This document shows, piece by piece, positions 1 to 8,868 of a stretch of DNA of 64,000 bases. The position numbers and the translations under genes were made by a program. Within the stretch, counting starts at the first letter, position 1. Each line of letters starts with the position of its first letter. Source of the DNA: Bacillus mobilis (GTDB taxonomy: Bacteria; Bacillota; Bacilli; Bacillales; Bacillaceae_G); assembly GCF_001884045.1 (NCBI RefSeq), contig NZ_MACF01000068.1:1-64000 (forward strand), given 5' to 3'. A model generated the notes under the pieces. The model worked only from the letters and a program-made list of their open reading frames with translations, was not told the origin of the DNA and did not search any database.

Positions 1-3
1 CGG

Positions 4-35
4 AAGGGGCACCTCTTTGAAGGGTGCCCCTTATT
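4..35. terminator. Rho-independent terminator of a gene left of the window
   Basis: A 10-bp perfect stem (AAGGGGCACC / GGTGCCCCTT) is followed by a T-rich tail. It most likely ends transcription of the gene that lies just outside the window. Confidence 0.75.
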
Positions 36-61
36 ATTTTTTAAACGATGCGCGAGTAAAT

Positions 62-145
62 GAAAATATATCGACGATTATTTCGATATATCAACGATTA
101 TTTCAATATATCGACGATTCGACAAAGGATATCGACTTACCGACA
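62..145. repeat. Iterated ~21-bp repeat array (core ATATATCRACGATT)
   Basis: Three to four imperfect units with the core ATATATCGACGATT or ATATATCAACGATT follow one another at about 21-bp spacing. The same core occurs in inverted orientation at 24325-24425. The array lies between two gene 3' ends and has no coding potential. No family name is assigned. Confidence 0.7.
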
Positions 146-161
146 AAAAAAGACAATATGA

Positions 162-953
162 TTACATCCACTCAGCTCCATGATCACGAATAAACGCCAT
201 ATCTTTTTCATAATGCTCTAAATGTCCTTCATCAATCATTCTTTGGAAATTCACATCGCCTTCTTGTGCTTTTCTTTTCATATATGTACATAACGCTTCT
301 AATCGTAGTAACACCATTCCTAAGTAATCTTCGTCCATACTTTTACCATAGGACTGGACAAACAATTGTACTCTTTCTTTCATACGATCAGCATGTTGTG
401 CTGATTCATAATGAACTGCCTCGCCTGATTCTGTATAATACACTCTACTTAAAGGCACACAAGTATAAAGTGTATAAGCGATATCCCAAATTCTTGGACC
501 AGGAGCAGCAACATCGAAATCAATAATGCCTACTGGTTTTTCTTGATTAAAAATAATATTGTATATGGCAAAATCGTTATGGCATACAACTTCAATATTA
601 TTTGGAGTACAATCCATCGGTTTCCAATCATCTAATAAAGGAAAATCACTTACAGCATCATGGTACAGGCGAAGCATCTTTGCTATTTCTTTTAAAACAT
701 CATTAGACCGCATAGATTCTTTTAACGGATAATTCCCAGCTTCTCCTTCAATAAAGGATAAAATTTCTCTATCTTTTTCATCTACACCTAAAAACTTTGG
801 AGCATGATGAAACCCTTTGTTTTCTAAGTGTTGTAATAATGTATGAATGTTTGCGCTACCTGGCTTTAATTCTCGCCGAACAGTATTTTCAGAACGATAT
901 ACATTTGATACATTTCCCCCTGTAAGCTTTTCTTCGTTGGTGTAGTTCGACAT
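162..953 (-). CDS. Aminoglycoside phosphotransferase/choline kinase-family protein
   Basis: A 263-residue protein of the APH/choline-kinase fold, which moves phosphate from ATP to small hydroxylated substrates. The catalytic loop HNDFAIYNIIFN gives the HxDxxxxN signature, and the Mg-binding IDFD motif follows about 20 residues later. The substrate cannot be read from sequence; many chromosomal Bacillus members are not resistance enzymes. The ATG at 953 is preferred over an upstream in-frame ATG at 1010 because GGAGGGG lies 6 bases before it. It is monocistronic, with the csp gene diverging behind it. Confidence 0.85.
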   Translation of the reverse strand: MSNYTNEEKLTGGNVSNVYRSENTVRRELKPGSANIHTLLQHLENKGFHHAPKFLGVDEKDREILSFIEGEAGNYPLKESMRSNDVLKEIAKMLRLYHDAVSDFPLLDDWKPMDCTPNNIEVVCHNDFAIYNIIFNQEKPVGIIDFDVAAPGPRIWDIAYTLYTCVPLSRVYYTESGEAVHYESAQHADRMKERVQLFVQSYGKSMDEDYLGMVLLRLEALCTYMKRKAQEGDVNFQRMIDEGHLEHYEKDMAFIRDHGAEWM

Positions 954-1317
954 ATAATCCCCTCCAATATAATTATATTGTAACACTTCAGAACAAAGGT
1001 GTAATCGCATTCAAATGATGTGTGTGTTCATTTTAAAGTGAAATCCACACATACTAAAATCAATTATTTACGAATGTACAATCCAGTTGATTTGTCAGTT
1101 ATTTTCAAAAAAGATTGTACATTTTATTTTAATGTGCTATGATAGTCCCAGTTGAATAGTTAAATTAAGCAATCCATATGTTATCAAGTGCTGAAAACGA
1201 ACGAGAAAAAGTATGTGAGAATTAGTTTATGTTTCGTATTTGATAATGTGTGGATTCTTTTTTTAGACAGGAAGACTAAAAATTTAAAAATTTGTATTTT
1301 CTTAGGAGGAAATAATC
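954..1317 (+). promoter_or_regulatory. Promoter and long 5' leader of the cold-shock gene
   Basis: A sigma-A promoter reads TTGTAC at 1115-1120, a 17-bp spacer, then TATGAT at 1138-1143. This leaves an untranslated leader of roughly 165 nt before the csp start. Long leaders of this kind act as temperature-responsive structures in csp mRNAs of E. coli and B. subtilis; that role is inferred here. The rest of the gap holds nothing else recognisable. Confidence 0.65.
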
Positions 1318-1521
1318 ATGGCAGTAACAGGACAAGTAAAATGGTTTAACAACGAAAAAGGCTTCGGTTTCATCGAAGTTCCAGGCGAAAACGATGTATT
1401 CGTACATTTCTCTGCAATCGAAACTGAAGGTTTCAAATCTTTAGAAGAAGGTCAAAAAGTTAGCTTCGAAATCGAAGAAGGTAACCGTGGACCTCAAGCT
1501 AAAAACGTAATCAAACTATAA
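1318..1521 (+). CDS. cspA: Cold-shock protein, CspA family
   Basis: A 67-residue single cold-shock domain that binds single-stranded RNA/DNA and acts as an RNA chaperone in the cytoplasm. Both nucleic-acid-binding motifs are intact: KGFGFIE (RNP1, about residues 14-20) and VFVHF (RNP2, about 27-31). The length equals the family norm. AGGAGG lies 9 bases upstream of the ATG. The sequence resembles the major B. cereus CspA, but the group has several paralogues, so the letter is less certain than the family. Confidence 0.95.
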   Translation: MAVTGQVKWFNNEKGFGFIEVPGENDVFVHFSAIETEGFKSLEEGQKVSFEIEEGNRGPQAKNVIKL

Positions 1522-1539
1522 TTTTATAGTTTATTATGG

Positions 1540-1572
1540 AAAAAAGGGATGGCTGCTGCCATCCCTTTTTTT
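1540..1572 (+). terminator. csp terminator
   Basis: GGGATGGC-TGCT-GCCATCCC stem-loop flanked by A and T runs, directly after the csp stop. Confidence 0.9.
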
Positions 1573-1607
1573 GTTATAATATACGATGGAATAGTATACA
1601 AAACGAA

Positions 1608-1650
1608 GAAGAGTAAAAGGCTTTCCAAAATGGAAGGCCTTTTACTCTTC
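1608..1650. terminator. Hairpin at the 3' end of the small membrane-protein gene
   Basis: A 19-bp stem with one wobble (1608-1626 against 1632-1650, core AGTAAAAGG / CCTTTTACT) spans the stop codon of the minus-strand gene. It can serve as its terminator and backstop read-through from csp. Confidence 0.6.
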
Positions 1651-1827
1651 TATTCCAATCTGTTTCTTTTCGCGTTTCTTACACTCAGGGCATTTCGATT
1701 TTCGAAAAGGCTTTACGAAGAATAGTAGAATGAAAAATAAGCCGAATATAATGCTGGATGAGTTTTTCACGATCACAATGCTGCTATTTTTCATTTGAAT
1801 CGTTGGTTGAATTTCTTTTTCTTCCAT
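1642..1827 (-). CDS. Small single-pass membrane protein with a C-terminal CPEC motif
   Basis: A 61-residue protein of unknown function. Residues 1-15 are charged/polar, about 18-38 form one hydrophobic segment, and a basic tail carries CPEC, which could bind a metal or be redox active but has no partner Cys pair. The start is supported by GGAGG seven bases upstream (ATGGAGGTCCACT-ATG). It converges on csp and diverges from comK. Short length limits certainty, but the ribosome site and hydrophobic segment argue for a real gene. Confidence 0.6.
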   Translation of the reverse strand: MEEKEIQPTIQMKNSSIVIVKNSSSIIFGLFFILLFFVKPFRKSKCPECKKREKKQIGIEE

Positions 1828-2111
1828 AGTGGACCTCCATATATTGGATTTATCTTTTAATTATAGCAAAGTTAATTGTCGTAATGATGCGAAATGAGGA
1901 AGCAGTTGTAAATATTTATAGATAGTATAAATACATTTTGTATCGGTTTTTTATTTAAAAATCACTATATAATTATTTTATAATTTAAAAGATGTTTGAT
2001 AAATGATAAAGTATTGTAAAAAAGCGGAATCTGTAAACCATTTCCTTTTCATAGATGCTAAAATTATATATGCAGCTGCTAATATAAATGGAAAAAAGGA
2101 GACAGTAGAAT

Positions 2112-2693
2112 ATGGAAAGTAAAGTAGAACGTTATGTTGAAAACTATGTGGTAAATAAAAATACAATGGCCTTACTTCCTGTTATTCTAAGTGAGAAGAA
2201 AATTGTTACACGAGTTGTTGAGAGGGAAGATTCCTTTTTCGTATTTCAAAAGCCTCTAGATATTATAGAAAGAAGTTGCCGCAAGCATGGTTCTAGTTTC
2301 TTAGGCAGAAAAGAAGGAACGAAAGAGTTAACTCATATTACACATAAAGCACCGATTGCGATTAGTCCGACAGATCAACTTTATTTTTTCCCCACTTATT
2401 CATACTCTAGAAAAGAGTGCGCTTGGTTGTCTCATTTTTATATTGAAAGTAATAAAGAGTCAAAGGACGGAAATGTTATTGTTAGATTTATAAATGGCTT
2501 TGCTGTGAAATTAGAAATATCAAAAAGTAGTTTTGAAAATCAACTAAATCGTACGGCAAAATTGCGTACTGAATATGAAGATCGTAGGAAAAAACAAGGG
2601 AGCCCCTGTTTTAAAGAGATAGATCAAAGGGATGAATCAACATTGAGGCCAGCTTATGAGAAAGTGTATTTTGTTAGAGAAGAGGATGTATGA
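2112..2693 (+). CDS. comK: Competence transcription factor ComK
   Basis: A 193-residue homologue of B. subtilis ComK (192 aa), the master activator of DNA-uptake genes, which binds AT-boxes as a tetramer. Family hallmarks include the central ISPTDQLYFFPT stretch (about 84-95) and the N- and C-terminal regions used for MecA/ClpC recognition in B. subtilis. AAGGAG lies upstream of the ATG. The B. cereus group carries two ComK paralogues; this one has the full-length C terminus expected of ComK1. Other parts of the circuit lie in this window: comZ (39907), spx (56792), mecA (58252) and coiA (60642). Confidence 0.93.
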   Translation: MESKVERYVENYVVNKNTMALLPVILSEKKIVTRVVEREDSFFVFQKPLDIIERSCRKHGSSFLGRKEGTKELTHITHKAPIAISPTDQLYFFPTYSYSRKECAWLSHFYIESNKESKDGNVIVRFINGFAVKLEISKSSFENQLNRTAKLRTEYEDRRKKQGSPCFKEIDQRDESTLRPAYEKVYFVREEDV

Positions 2694-2697
2694 GAGG

Positions 2698-2725
2698 AAA
2701 AGGATGGGGTGACTCATCCTTTTTT
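2698..2725 (+). terminator. comK terminator
   Basis: AAAGGATG...CATCCTTTTTT stem-loop immediately after the comK stop. A bcr1 element begins within a few bases of its T run. Confidence 0.8.
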
Positions 2726-2728
2726 GAT

Positions 2729-2886
2729 TTTATCCCGCTTTAATGGGCAGTAAGACCCCCACCTCAAAATTCAGCGAAAGCAAAGAAGTTAGGTGGGGGG
2801 CGGGCTGCCCATTAAAGTCCGATTGGTGAGGGCTAATAGTCAGTGGCGGATGAAGAAAACCCCCACTGATTAAAGTTTCACTTTAT
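2729..2886 (+). repeat. bcr1 repeat element, full-length copy
   Basis: A 158-bp element bounded by TTTAT at 2729-2733 and 2882-2886, the target duplication described for bcr1 of the B. cereus group. Internal landmarks are the inverted blocks CCCCCACCT (2756-2764) and AGGTGGGGG, GGGCAG / CTGCCC, GATTGGTGAGGG (2821-2832) and the right end TTAAAGTTTCACTTTAT. It is non-coding and probably folds when transcribed. Confidence 0.9.
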
Positions 2887-2962
2887 TATATATATCGTCA
2901 CGCTGTAAGCTTCATAAAAAAGAAAATTCGGAAGATTTTGTTCTTTAGTGGTTTGGAATAGT

Positions 2963-3016
2963 GTAAAATTACATTAACAGTGTAATTTTACTTCATATAT
3001 TTATTACACTGTTAAT
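2963..3016. promoter_or_regulatory. Two overlapping perfect inverted repeats upstream of a membrane-protein gene
   Basis: IR1 pairs GTAAAATTACA (2963-2973) with TGTAATTTTAC (2981-2991) around a 7-nt loop. IR2 pairs ATTAACAGTGTAAT (2973-2986) with ATTACACTGTTAAT (3003-3016). They share bases 2973 and 2981-2986, so as RNA they are mutually exclusive. As DNA they look like tandem operators for a dimeric regulator. No T run follows either arm. Confidence 0.6.
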
Positions 3017-3081
3017 ATATATCATTTTACATTAGTGGCATACATGATATTGCTTACCTTATTGTATAAAAAGGAGATGGT

Positions 3082-3666
3082 ATGTTGAAAAGGACTATGT
3101 TATTTTGGGCGCAATATATTCTTGTTTTGCCTATACTATTGCTTACCTTTATGTTTACTGGTTTTGTTGGTAGTCAGTTAATGATAGGGGCTGACAAACA
3201 ATATTTTATTTTTACGCCTCAAAATGCAACAGAATATAGTCAAATTAGTGAAATTGATAAATTCCTATTTTCTTTTTCAATTCAACCAGCTGTCACCATA
3301 GTATTTCTACTGTCGATCGTGTATGTACTGACACTTCTTGTTTTTCAAATTATGGAATGCAAGAAGCAAAGAAAGATATTACACAGCTTGCAATATATGA
3401 TTCTTATCCCAATTTTTCTTTACGTGTGGTTAGGAACGATGAAGTTTTCCGCAGTTGATTTAACGTGGATAGATAATTGGAAAGATTATCTTATATTCAC
3501 TCCTGCAACTATAACGAATGAGCAAGATATATATATGATTGATAAGTTTCTATACAAATTTCGAATGTTACCTATTCGGAGTACAGTATTAATACTATCT
3601 TTTATATACATGTTGATCCTAATTGTGATTGACAGTGTACGTTTGTTGAAAAAATGTAAGAAATAG
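3082..3666 (+). CDS. Four-segment membrane protein made of two tandem homologous halves
   Basis: A 194-residue protein of no family I recognise. Residues 11-103 and 104-194 are clearly related: each half starts QY(I/M)L(V/I)(L/P)P within a first hydrophobic segment, then has Y(F/L)IFTP, (E/M)IDKFL, a second hydrophobic segment and a lysine-rich end. Predicted topology is therefore two copies of a two-pass unit with an outward loop. AAGGAG precedes the ATG. It is alone between bcr1 and DedA-type genes, behind a striking pair of inverted repeats. Confidence 0.75.
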   Translation: MLKRTMLFWAQYILVLPILLLTFMFTGFVGSQLMIGADKQYFIFTPQNATEYSQISEIDKFLFSFSIQPAVTIVFLLSIVYVLTLLVFQIMECKKQRKILHSLQYMILIPIFLYVWLGTMKFSAVDLTWIDNWKDYLIFTPATITNEQDIYMIDKFLYKFRMLPIRSTVLILSFIYMLILIVIDSVRLLKKCKK

Positions 3667-3676
3667 AAAATAGAAA

Positions 3677-3760
3677 AGGATCATTGTTTGAAGGTAAATG
3701 ATCCGCTGCTACTTATTTTTGTATAGGTAGAAATAACCCTACATGCAGTAGGATTATTCT
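3677..3760 (+). terminator. Two hairpins after the duplicated membrane protein
   Basis: GGATCATT...AATGATCC and AATAACCCTAC...GTAGGATTATT follow the stop codon. Neither has a strong T run on the plus strand, so termination is only probable. Confidence 0.4.
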
Positions 3761-3771
3761 TATGAAAAAGA

Positions 3772-3969
3772 TTAATTATTACTTTCTCTATTTTCTTCTT
3801 TTTTATAATAATCATTGAGTGATAATCTGGGCACATTGTCTAAACTGACTTCATATCTTGTCGAATATTGATAGATTATCATAGCATAATAATGAAGGAA
3901 TTCTAATGAAAGATATGGAAACTTAATAATTACATCTCCATATGTCGTATCTACCATTTCCTCTTTCAT
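3772..3969 (-). CDS. Hypothetical small protein, no recognised family
   Basis: About 65 residues from the ATG at 3969, rich in Tyr and Leu, with a stretch (roughly 10-40) that alternates hydrophobic and polar residues. An upstream in-frame TTG (4038) would add 23 residues and overlap the next gene's start. Neither start has a convincing ribosome-binding site, so this may not be expressed. Nothing about function can be inferred. Confidence 0.3.
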   Translation of the reverse strand: MKEEMVDTTYGDVIIKFPYLSLEFLHYYAMIIYQYSTRYEVSLDNVPRLSLNDYYKKEENRESNN

Positions 3970-4022
3970 ATAGGCAATGATACAGTAGAGGTAGTACTTA
4001 GAGTAAAGGGGTAAAGTGTAGA

Positions 4023-4616
4023 ATGGATTTTCAGACAATCAAAGAGTATTTTTCACCAGAAAATATGGATCATATTGTTGAAAGTTATAAAGCGTTCGGA
4101 CCACTTCTTGGTATTGGTTTACCGATGATAGAAGCGTTGATTCCGGCATTGCCACTCATCGTATTTGTACTGGCGAATGCTGTTGCATTTGGATTTTGGC
4201 TCGGTTTTCTTTATTCTTGGCTTGGATCAGTAATGGGTGCTTTGCTTGTCTTTTTCATTATCCGCCATTTTGGCCGAAGTCGTTTCTTTTCTTTTGTAAA
4301 TAAGCATGAGAGAGTACGGAAGGCAATGGGATGGATTGAAAGGAAAGGGTTCGCGCCGATTTTCGTTATATTTTGTTTTCCGTTTACACCGTCTGCGCTT
4401 ATAAATGTTGTTGCTGGTTTATCTCGCATTAGTATAAAACAGTTTGGCCTTGCGCTCGCGTTCGGAAAACTTGTAATGATTTTTATTTTAACGTATATCG
4501 GCCATGATTTAATGTCATTTATTCATAATCCGGTGAAATCAGTCATTGTAGCAATTGGTATTTTTATTTTATGGTATGTCGGCAAGAAAATCGAAGTAAA
4601 GTTAGAACTACAGTAA
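4023..4616 (+). CDS. TVP38/TMEM64 (VTT/DedA-related) membrane protein, YhjE-like
   Basis: A 197-residue polytopic protein of the VTT superfamily, thought to include lipid- or small-solute-handling membrane proteins. The conserved core is visible: a long hydrophobic N-terminal half with E-LIPALP, then FGRSRFF, a GFAPIFVIFCFPFTPSALINVVAGLS block (re-entrant region plus FTPS motif) and a C-terminal segment. It immediately precedes signal peptidase I, as yhjE precedes sipV in B. subtilis. The ATG at 4023 has only a distant GGGG as ribosome site. Confidence 0.85.
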   Translation: MDFQTIKEYFSPENMDHIVESYKAFGPLLGIGLPMIEALIPALPLIVFVLANAVAFGFWLGFLYSWLGSVMGALLVFFIIRHFGRSRFFSFVNKHERVRKAMGWIERKGFAPIFVIFCFPFTPSALINVVAGLSRISIKQFGLALAFGKLVMIFILTYIGHDLMSFIHNPVKSVIVAIGIFILWYVGKKIEVKLELQ

Positions 4617-4672
4617 GAATAGTCTTCTTTGTAAAGGAAAGCTTCATTATTAAAGGATAAGGGGAGAAGCGG

Positions 4673-5236
4673 ATGAAGAAAACTTTGAAAAAAGAAGGCA
4701 TAGAGTGGATACGAACAATTTTAATTGGTGTATTATTAGCTGTATTTTTTCGAACGTTTTTCTTTTCAACGTACGTTGTAGAGGGGAAGTCAATGATGCC
4801 AACATTGCAAGATGGCAATATGCTCGTTGTAAATAAGGTGAGTTATCAAGTGGGGGACTTGAACAGGTTTGATGTTGTTGTGTTTCATGCGAATAAAAAA
4901 GAGGACTATGTAAAACGAATTATCGGTTTACCTGGGGATCAAATTGAATATAAGCATGATAAACTATATATAAACGGACAATTCTTGGATGAACCTTATT
5001 TAGAGACGTATAAGAAAGAGATAAATGGACGACAACTAACAGGTGATTTTAAACTAGAAGAGTTAACGAAAGAAAAGTCGGTACCACCTGGATATATTTT
5101 TGTAGTAGGCGATAACCGCCTCGGAAGCTGGGATAGTAGACACTTTGGATTTGTAAAAGCTGATACAGTTGTCGGTAAAGTTGATTTACGATATTGGCCA
5201 ATTCAAGAGGTGCAAACGAATTTTTCAAAAGGTTGA
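4673..5236 (+). CDS. sipV: Type I signal peptidase (SipV-like)
   Basis: A 187-residue membrane-anchored serine protease that removes signal peptides from secreted preproteins at the outer face of the membrane. One N-terminal transmembrane segment (about 13-33) precedes the catalytic domain. The nucleophile is Ser40 in GKSMMPTL and the general base is Lys81 in YVKRIIGLPGD; the family box GDNRLGSWDSRHFG is also present. The letter V rests on synteny with yhjE and addB; B. cereus strains carry several sip genes. GGGGAG lies 8 bases before the ATG. Confidence 0.93.
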   Translation: MKKTLKKEGIEWIRTILIGVLLAVFFRTFFFSTYVVEGKSMMPTLQDGNMLVVNKVSYQVGDLNRFDVVVFHANKKEDYVKRIIGLPGDQIEYKHDKLYINGQFLDEPYLETYKKEINGRQLTGDFKLEELTKEKSVPPGYIFVVGDNRLGSWDSRHFGFVKADTVVGKVDLRYWPIQEVQTNFSKG

Positions 5237-5258
5237 TATAATAGGTAGAAGTATAGTA

Positions 5259-5287
5259 AAAGACAAACTACTCCGTTTGTCTTTTTT
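5259..5287 (+). terminator. Terminator after signal peptidase
   Basis: AAAGACAAAC-TACTCC-GTTTGTCTTTTTT stem-loop between sipV and addB. Confidence 0.85.
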
Positions 5288-5352
5288 CGTGTCCTATAAT
5301 ACAATTATAGTAGCAAACTAACGTTCGTTATGTAAGTGAAAGGTGGGGTTAC

Positions 5353-8300
5353 ATGTCACTTCGATTTGTGATTGGTAGAGCGGGAAGTGGAAAAAGTACA
5401 CTTTGTTTACACGAAGTGCAAGAAGAGTTAAAGCAGCGCCCAAGAGGGGAAACAATATTATATCTTGTGCCAGAACAGATGACATTCCAAACGCAGCAGG
5501 CGTTAATTGGTAGTGAGGATGTTAGAGGTTCTATTCGGGCACAAGTTTTTAGTTTTTCACGGTTAGCGTGGAAGGTGCTGCAAGAAGTTGGCGGAGCGAG
5601 TCGTCTTCACATTGATGAAGCGGGCGTACATATGCTACTTCGTAAAATTGTAGAGTCTCGTAAAGATGGATTATCAGTGTTCCAAAAAGCAGCGGAGCAA
5701 AACGGTTTCTTTGAACATCTTGGTAGTATGATTGCGGAGTTTAAACGTTACAACGTGACGCCATCTAACGTATATGAAATGTGGCAACAATTAGATGCAC
5801 ATAGTAGCAGTGCCGAACAAAAGCTATTAGCGAATAAAGTGTATGATCTACAACTATTATATGATGATTTCGAACGTGCTTTAATCGGAAAATATTTAGA
5901 TTCAGAAGACTACCTGCAATTGCTAGTGGAAAAGCTTCCGCAATCTGAATATGTAAATGGGGCTGAAATTTATATAGATGGATTTCATTCTTTCTCACCG
6001 CAAGAACTAGAAATTGTAAGACAGCTTATGATTTGCGGAGCGAGAGTTACAATCACGTTAACGATAGATGAAAAAACGTTAGCGCAGCCAGTAAATGAAC
6101 TAGATTTATTTTATGAAACGACGTTAACATATGAAAAAATAAAGCAAGTAGCACGTGAAGAGAAGATAGAAATTGAAAAAACGATTCCACTTATGGAACA
6201 ACCACGTTTTCATTCGCAAGCATTAGCGCATTTAGAAACGCATTATGAAGCGCGTCCGAATGAAAAGTTTTACGGGGAAGCAAGTGTAACGATTCATACA
6301 GCAGCGAATTTACGAGCTGAAGTAGAAGGTGTTGCCCGTGAAATTCGTAGACTTGTGGCGGATGAAGACTACCGTTACCGAGATATTGCGGTTCTTCTTC
6401 GTAATGGAGAAAGTTATTACGATGTGATGCGAACGTTATTTACAGATTATAATATCCCGCACTTCATCGATGAAAAACGCCCGATGTCACATCATCCGCT
6501 AGTAGAATGTATTCGTTCTGCACTAGAGATTATTAGCGGGAATTGGCGTTATGATGCAGTGTTTCGCTGTGTGAAAACAGAGCTTTTATATCCATTAGAC
6601 GTAAGAAAAGAAACGATGCGCGAAGAGATGGATGAGTTTGAAAACTACTGTTTAGCGTACGGTGTACAAGGGAAGAGATGGACTTCAGAAGATCCGTGGA
6701 TGTATCGCCGCTATCGTTCTCTTGACGATACAGACGGGATGATTACAGACAGTGAACGTGAAATGGAAGAGAAAATAAATCGACTACGCGACGTTGTAAG
6801 AACGCCTGTTATTCGTATGCAAAAAAGGCTGAAGCGTGCGGGAACAGTTATGCAAATGTGCGAAGCTGTTTACTTATTTTTAGAAGAGCTTGATGTTCCG
6901 AAAAAGCTAGAAGCATTACGTGTTCGTGCAGAAGAGAGCGGAGATTTCTTATTCGCGACAGATCATGAGCAAGTATGGGAAGAAGTAATGAGTCTTCTTG
7001 ATACGTTCGTTGAAATGCTTGGCGAAGAGAAAATGTCACTTTCTATGTTCACAGATGTTATGTCGACAGGTCTTGAGGCGCTTCAATTCGCAAACATTCC
7101 GCCGTCATTAGACCAAGTGTTAATTGCGAATATTGATCGCTCTAGATTATCAAATGTGAAAGCAACATTTGTCATTGGCGTGAATGAAGGTGTGATTCCG
7201 GCAACACCGATGGATGAAGGTATGCTTTCTGATGAAGAAAGAGATGTTCTTAGCGCTGCAGGTATTGAATTAGCACCAACGACGAGACAAACTTTACTAG
7301 AAGAACAGTTTGTTATGTACCAAATGGTAACGAGAGCGACTGAGAAATTATATATTTCTTGTCCGCTAGCAGATGAAGAAGGAAAGACTTTACTTGCGTC
7401 TAGCTTTATTAAGAAAATAAAAAGAATGTTCCCTGATGTGAAAGATACATTTATTACGAATGACGTAAATGATTTATCACGTTCGGAACAAATTTCATAC
7501 GTAGCAACGCCAGAAGTAACGTTGTCCTATGTAATGCAGCAACTTCAAACGTGGAAACGATACGGATTTGAAGGGAATTTAGACTTTTGGTGGGATGTAT
7601 ATAACTTCTACGTTACTTCAGATGAATGGAAGCAAAAAAGTAGCCGCGTATTATCAAGCTTATTCTATCGAAATCGTGCGCAAAAGCTAAGTTCAGTTGT
7701 AAGTAGAGATTTATACGGAGACACAATAAAAGGAAGCGTCTCTCGTATGGAACTATTTAACCGTTGCGCATATGCTCATTTCGCGCAGCACGGTTTATCG
7801 TTAAGAGAGCGTGATATTTTCAAACTGGATGCACCGGATATTGGCGAGCTATTCCATGCAGCGCTGAAGAGAATTGCAGACAGGCTATTACGTGAAAATC
7901 GTACTTGGGCAGATTTATCAATAAAAGAGTGTGAGCATCTTTCTGCTTTAGTAATAGAAGAAATTGCACCGTTATTACAAAGACAAATTTTATTAAGTTC
8001 AAACCGTCATTTCTATTTAAAACAAAAACTACAACAAATCATTTTCCGTACGTCAATCATTCTTCGTGAGCACGCGAAATCAAGCGGTTTCGTACCAGTT
8101 GATTTAGAAGTGCCATTCGGTATGGGCGGTACAGGATCACTTCCGCCGATGGAATTCTCATTACCAAATGGTGTGAAGATGGAAGTAGTTGGGCGTATTG
8201 ACCGTGTTGATAAGGCAGAAGATGAAAGTGGTACGTTCCTACGTATTATTGACTATAAATCAAGCTCAAAAGCGTTAGACTTAACGGAAGTATATTACGG

Positions 8301-8868
8301 ATTGGCACTTCAAATGTTAACGTATTTAGATGTTGTTACTTCAAATGCACATACGTGGATGAAAAAAGGCGGCACGGCATCACCGGCTGGTGTGCTGTAC
8401 TTCCATATTCATAACCCGATTGTTGAGATGAAGGGTGATGCATCTGAAGCGGAAATCGAAAAAGAAATTTTAAAGAAATTTAAAATGAAAGGACTCGTGC
8501 TAGGCGATGCTGATGTTGTTCGTTTAATGGATAACAAACTTTCAACAGGAAGCTCTGATATTATTTCTGCGGGTCTGAAAAAAGACGGTAGCTTTAGTGC
8601 GCGTTCGAGCATTGCAAGTGAACAAGAGTTTAACGTATTGCAAAAATACGTACACCATACGTTTGAAAATATCGGAAAAGATATTACAGAAGGCGTTATT
8701 GATATTGCTCCTTACAAAAAGGGGAATAAAGCGGCATGTACGTTCTGTAACTTCAAATCTGTTTGTCAGTTCGATGAATCACTTGAAGATAATCAATTCC
8801 GTACGCTAAAAGATATGAAAGATAGCGAAGCGATGGAGAAAATTAGAGAGGAGGTTGGCGGAGAATGA
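5353..8868 (+). CDS. addB: AddB subunit of the AddAB helicase-nuclease
   Basis: A 1171-residue subunit of the AddAB enzyme that resects double-strand breaks up to Chi for RecA-dependent repair. The N-terminal Walker A is GRAGSGKS (residues 8-15). The C-terminal RecB-type nuclease domain contains IIDYKSSSK. Four cysteines that would hold the Fe-S cluster of AddB proteins are present: Cys805, then Cys1129, Cys1132 and Cys1138 in [10 protein letters not shown]. The stop overlaps the addA start by four bases (ATGA), indicating translational coupling. Confidence 0.97.
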   Translation: MSLRFVIGRAGSGKSTLCLHEVQEELKQRPRGETILYLVPEQMTFQTQQALIGSEDVRGSIRAQVFSFSRLAWKVLQEVGGASRLHIDEAGVHMLLRKIVESRKDGLSVFQKAAEQNGFFEHLGSMIAEFKRYNVTPSNVYEMWQQLDAHSSSAEQKLLANKVYDLQLLYDDFERALIGKYLDSEDYLQLLVEKLPQSEYVNGAEIYIDGFHSFSPQELEIVRQLMICGARVTITLTIDEKTLAQPVNELDLFYETTLTYEKIKQVAREEKIEIEKTIPLMEQPRFHSQALAHLETHYEARPNEKFYGEASVTIHTAANLRAEVEGVAREIRRLVADEDYRYRDIAVLLRNGESYYDVMRTLFTDYNIPHFIDEKRPMSHHPLVECIRSALEIISGNWRYDAVFRCVKTELLYPLDVRKETMREEMDEFENYCLAYGVQGKRWTSEDPWMYRRYRSLDDTDGMITDSEREMEEKINRLRDVVRTPVIRMQKRLKRAGTVMQMCEAVYLFLEELDVPKKLEALRVRAEESGDFLFATDHEQVWEEVMSLLDTFVEMLGEEKMSLSMFTDVMSTGLEALQFANIPPSLDQVLIANIDRSRLSNVKATFVIGVNEGVIPATPMDEGMLSDEERDVLSAAGIELAPTTRQTLLEEQFVMYQMVTRATEKLYISCPLADEEGKTLLASSFIKKIKRMFPDVKDTFITNDVNDLSRSEQISYVATPEVTLSYVMQQLQTWKRYGFEGNLDFWWDVYNFYVTSDEWKQKSSRVLSSLFYRNRAQKLSSVVSRDLYGDTIKGSVSRMELFNRCAYAHFAQHGLSLRERDIFKLDAPDIGELFHAALKRIADRLLRENRTWADLSIKECEHLSALVIEEIAPLLQRQILLSSNRHFYLKQKLQQIIFRTSIILREHAKSSGFVPVDLEVPFGMGGTGSLPPMEFSLPNGVKMEVVGRIDRVDKAEDESGTFLRIIDYKSSSKALDLTEVYYGLALQMLTYLDVVTSNAHTWMKKGGTASPAGVLYFHIHNPIVEMKGDASEAEIEKEILKKFKMKGLVLGDADVVRLMDNKLSTGSSDIISAGLKKDGSFSARSSIASEQEFNVLQKYVHHTFENIGKDITEGVIDIAPYKKGNKAACTFCNFKSVCQFDESLEDNQFRTLKDMKDSEAMEKIREEVGGE

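Noticed and set aside
62-145. CRISPR array
   Set aside because: Units are contiguous imperfect repeats of about 21 bp with no unique spacers and no cas genes.
3772-4038. 88-residue version of the hypothetical gene starting at TTG 4038
   Set aside because: It would overlap the start of the DedA-type gene and has no ribosome site; only the shorter form is kept, at low confidence.
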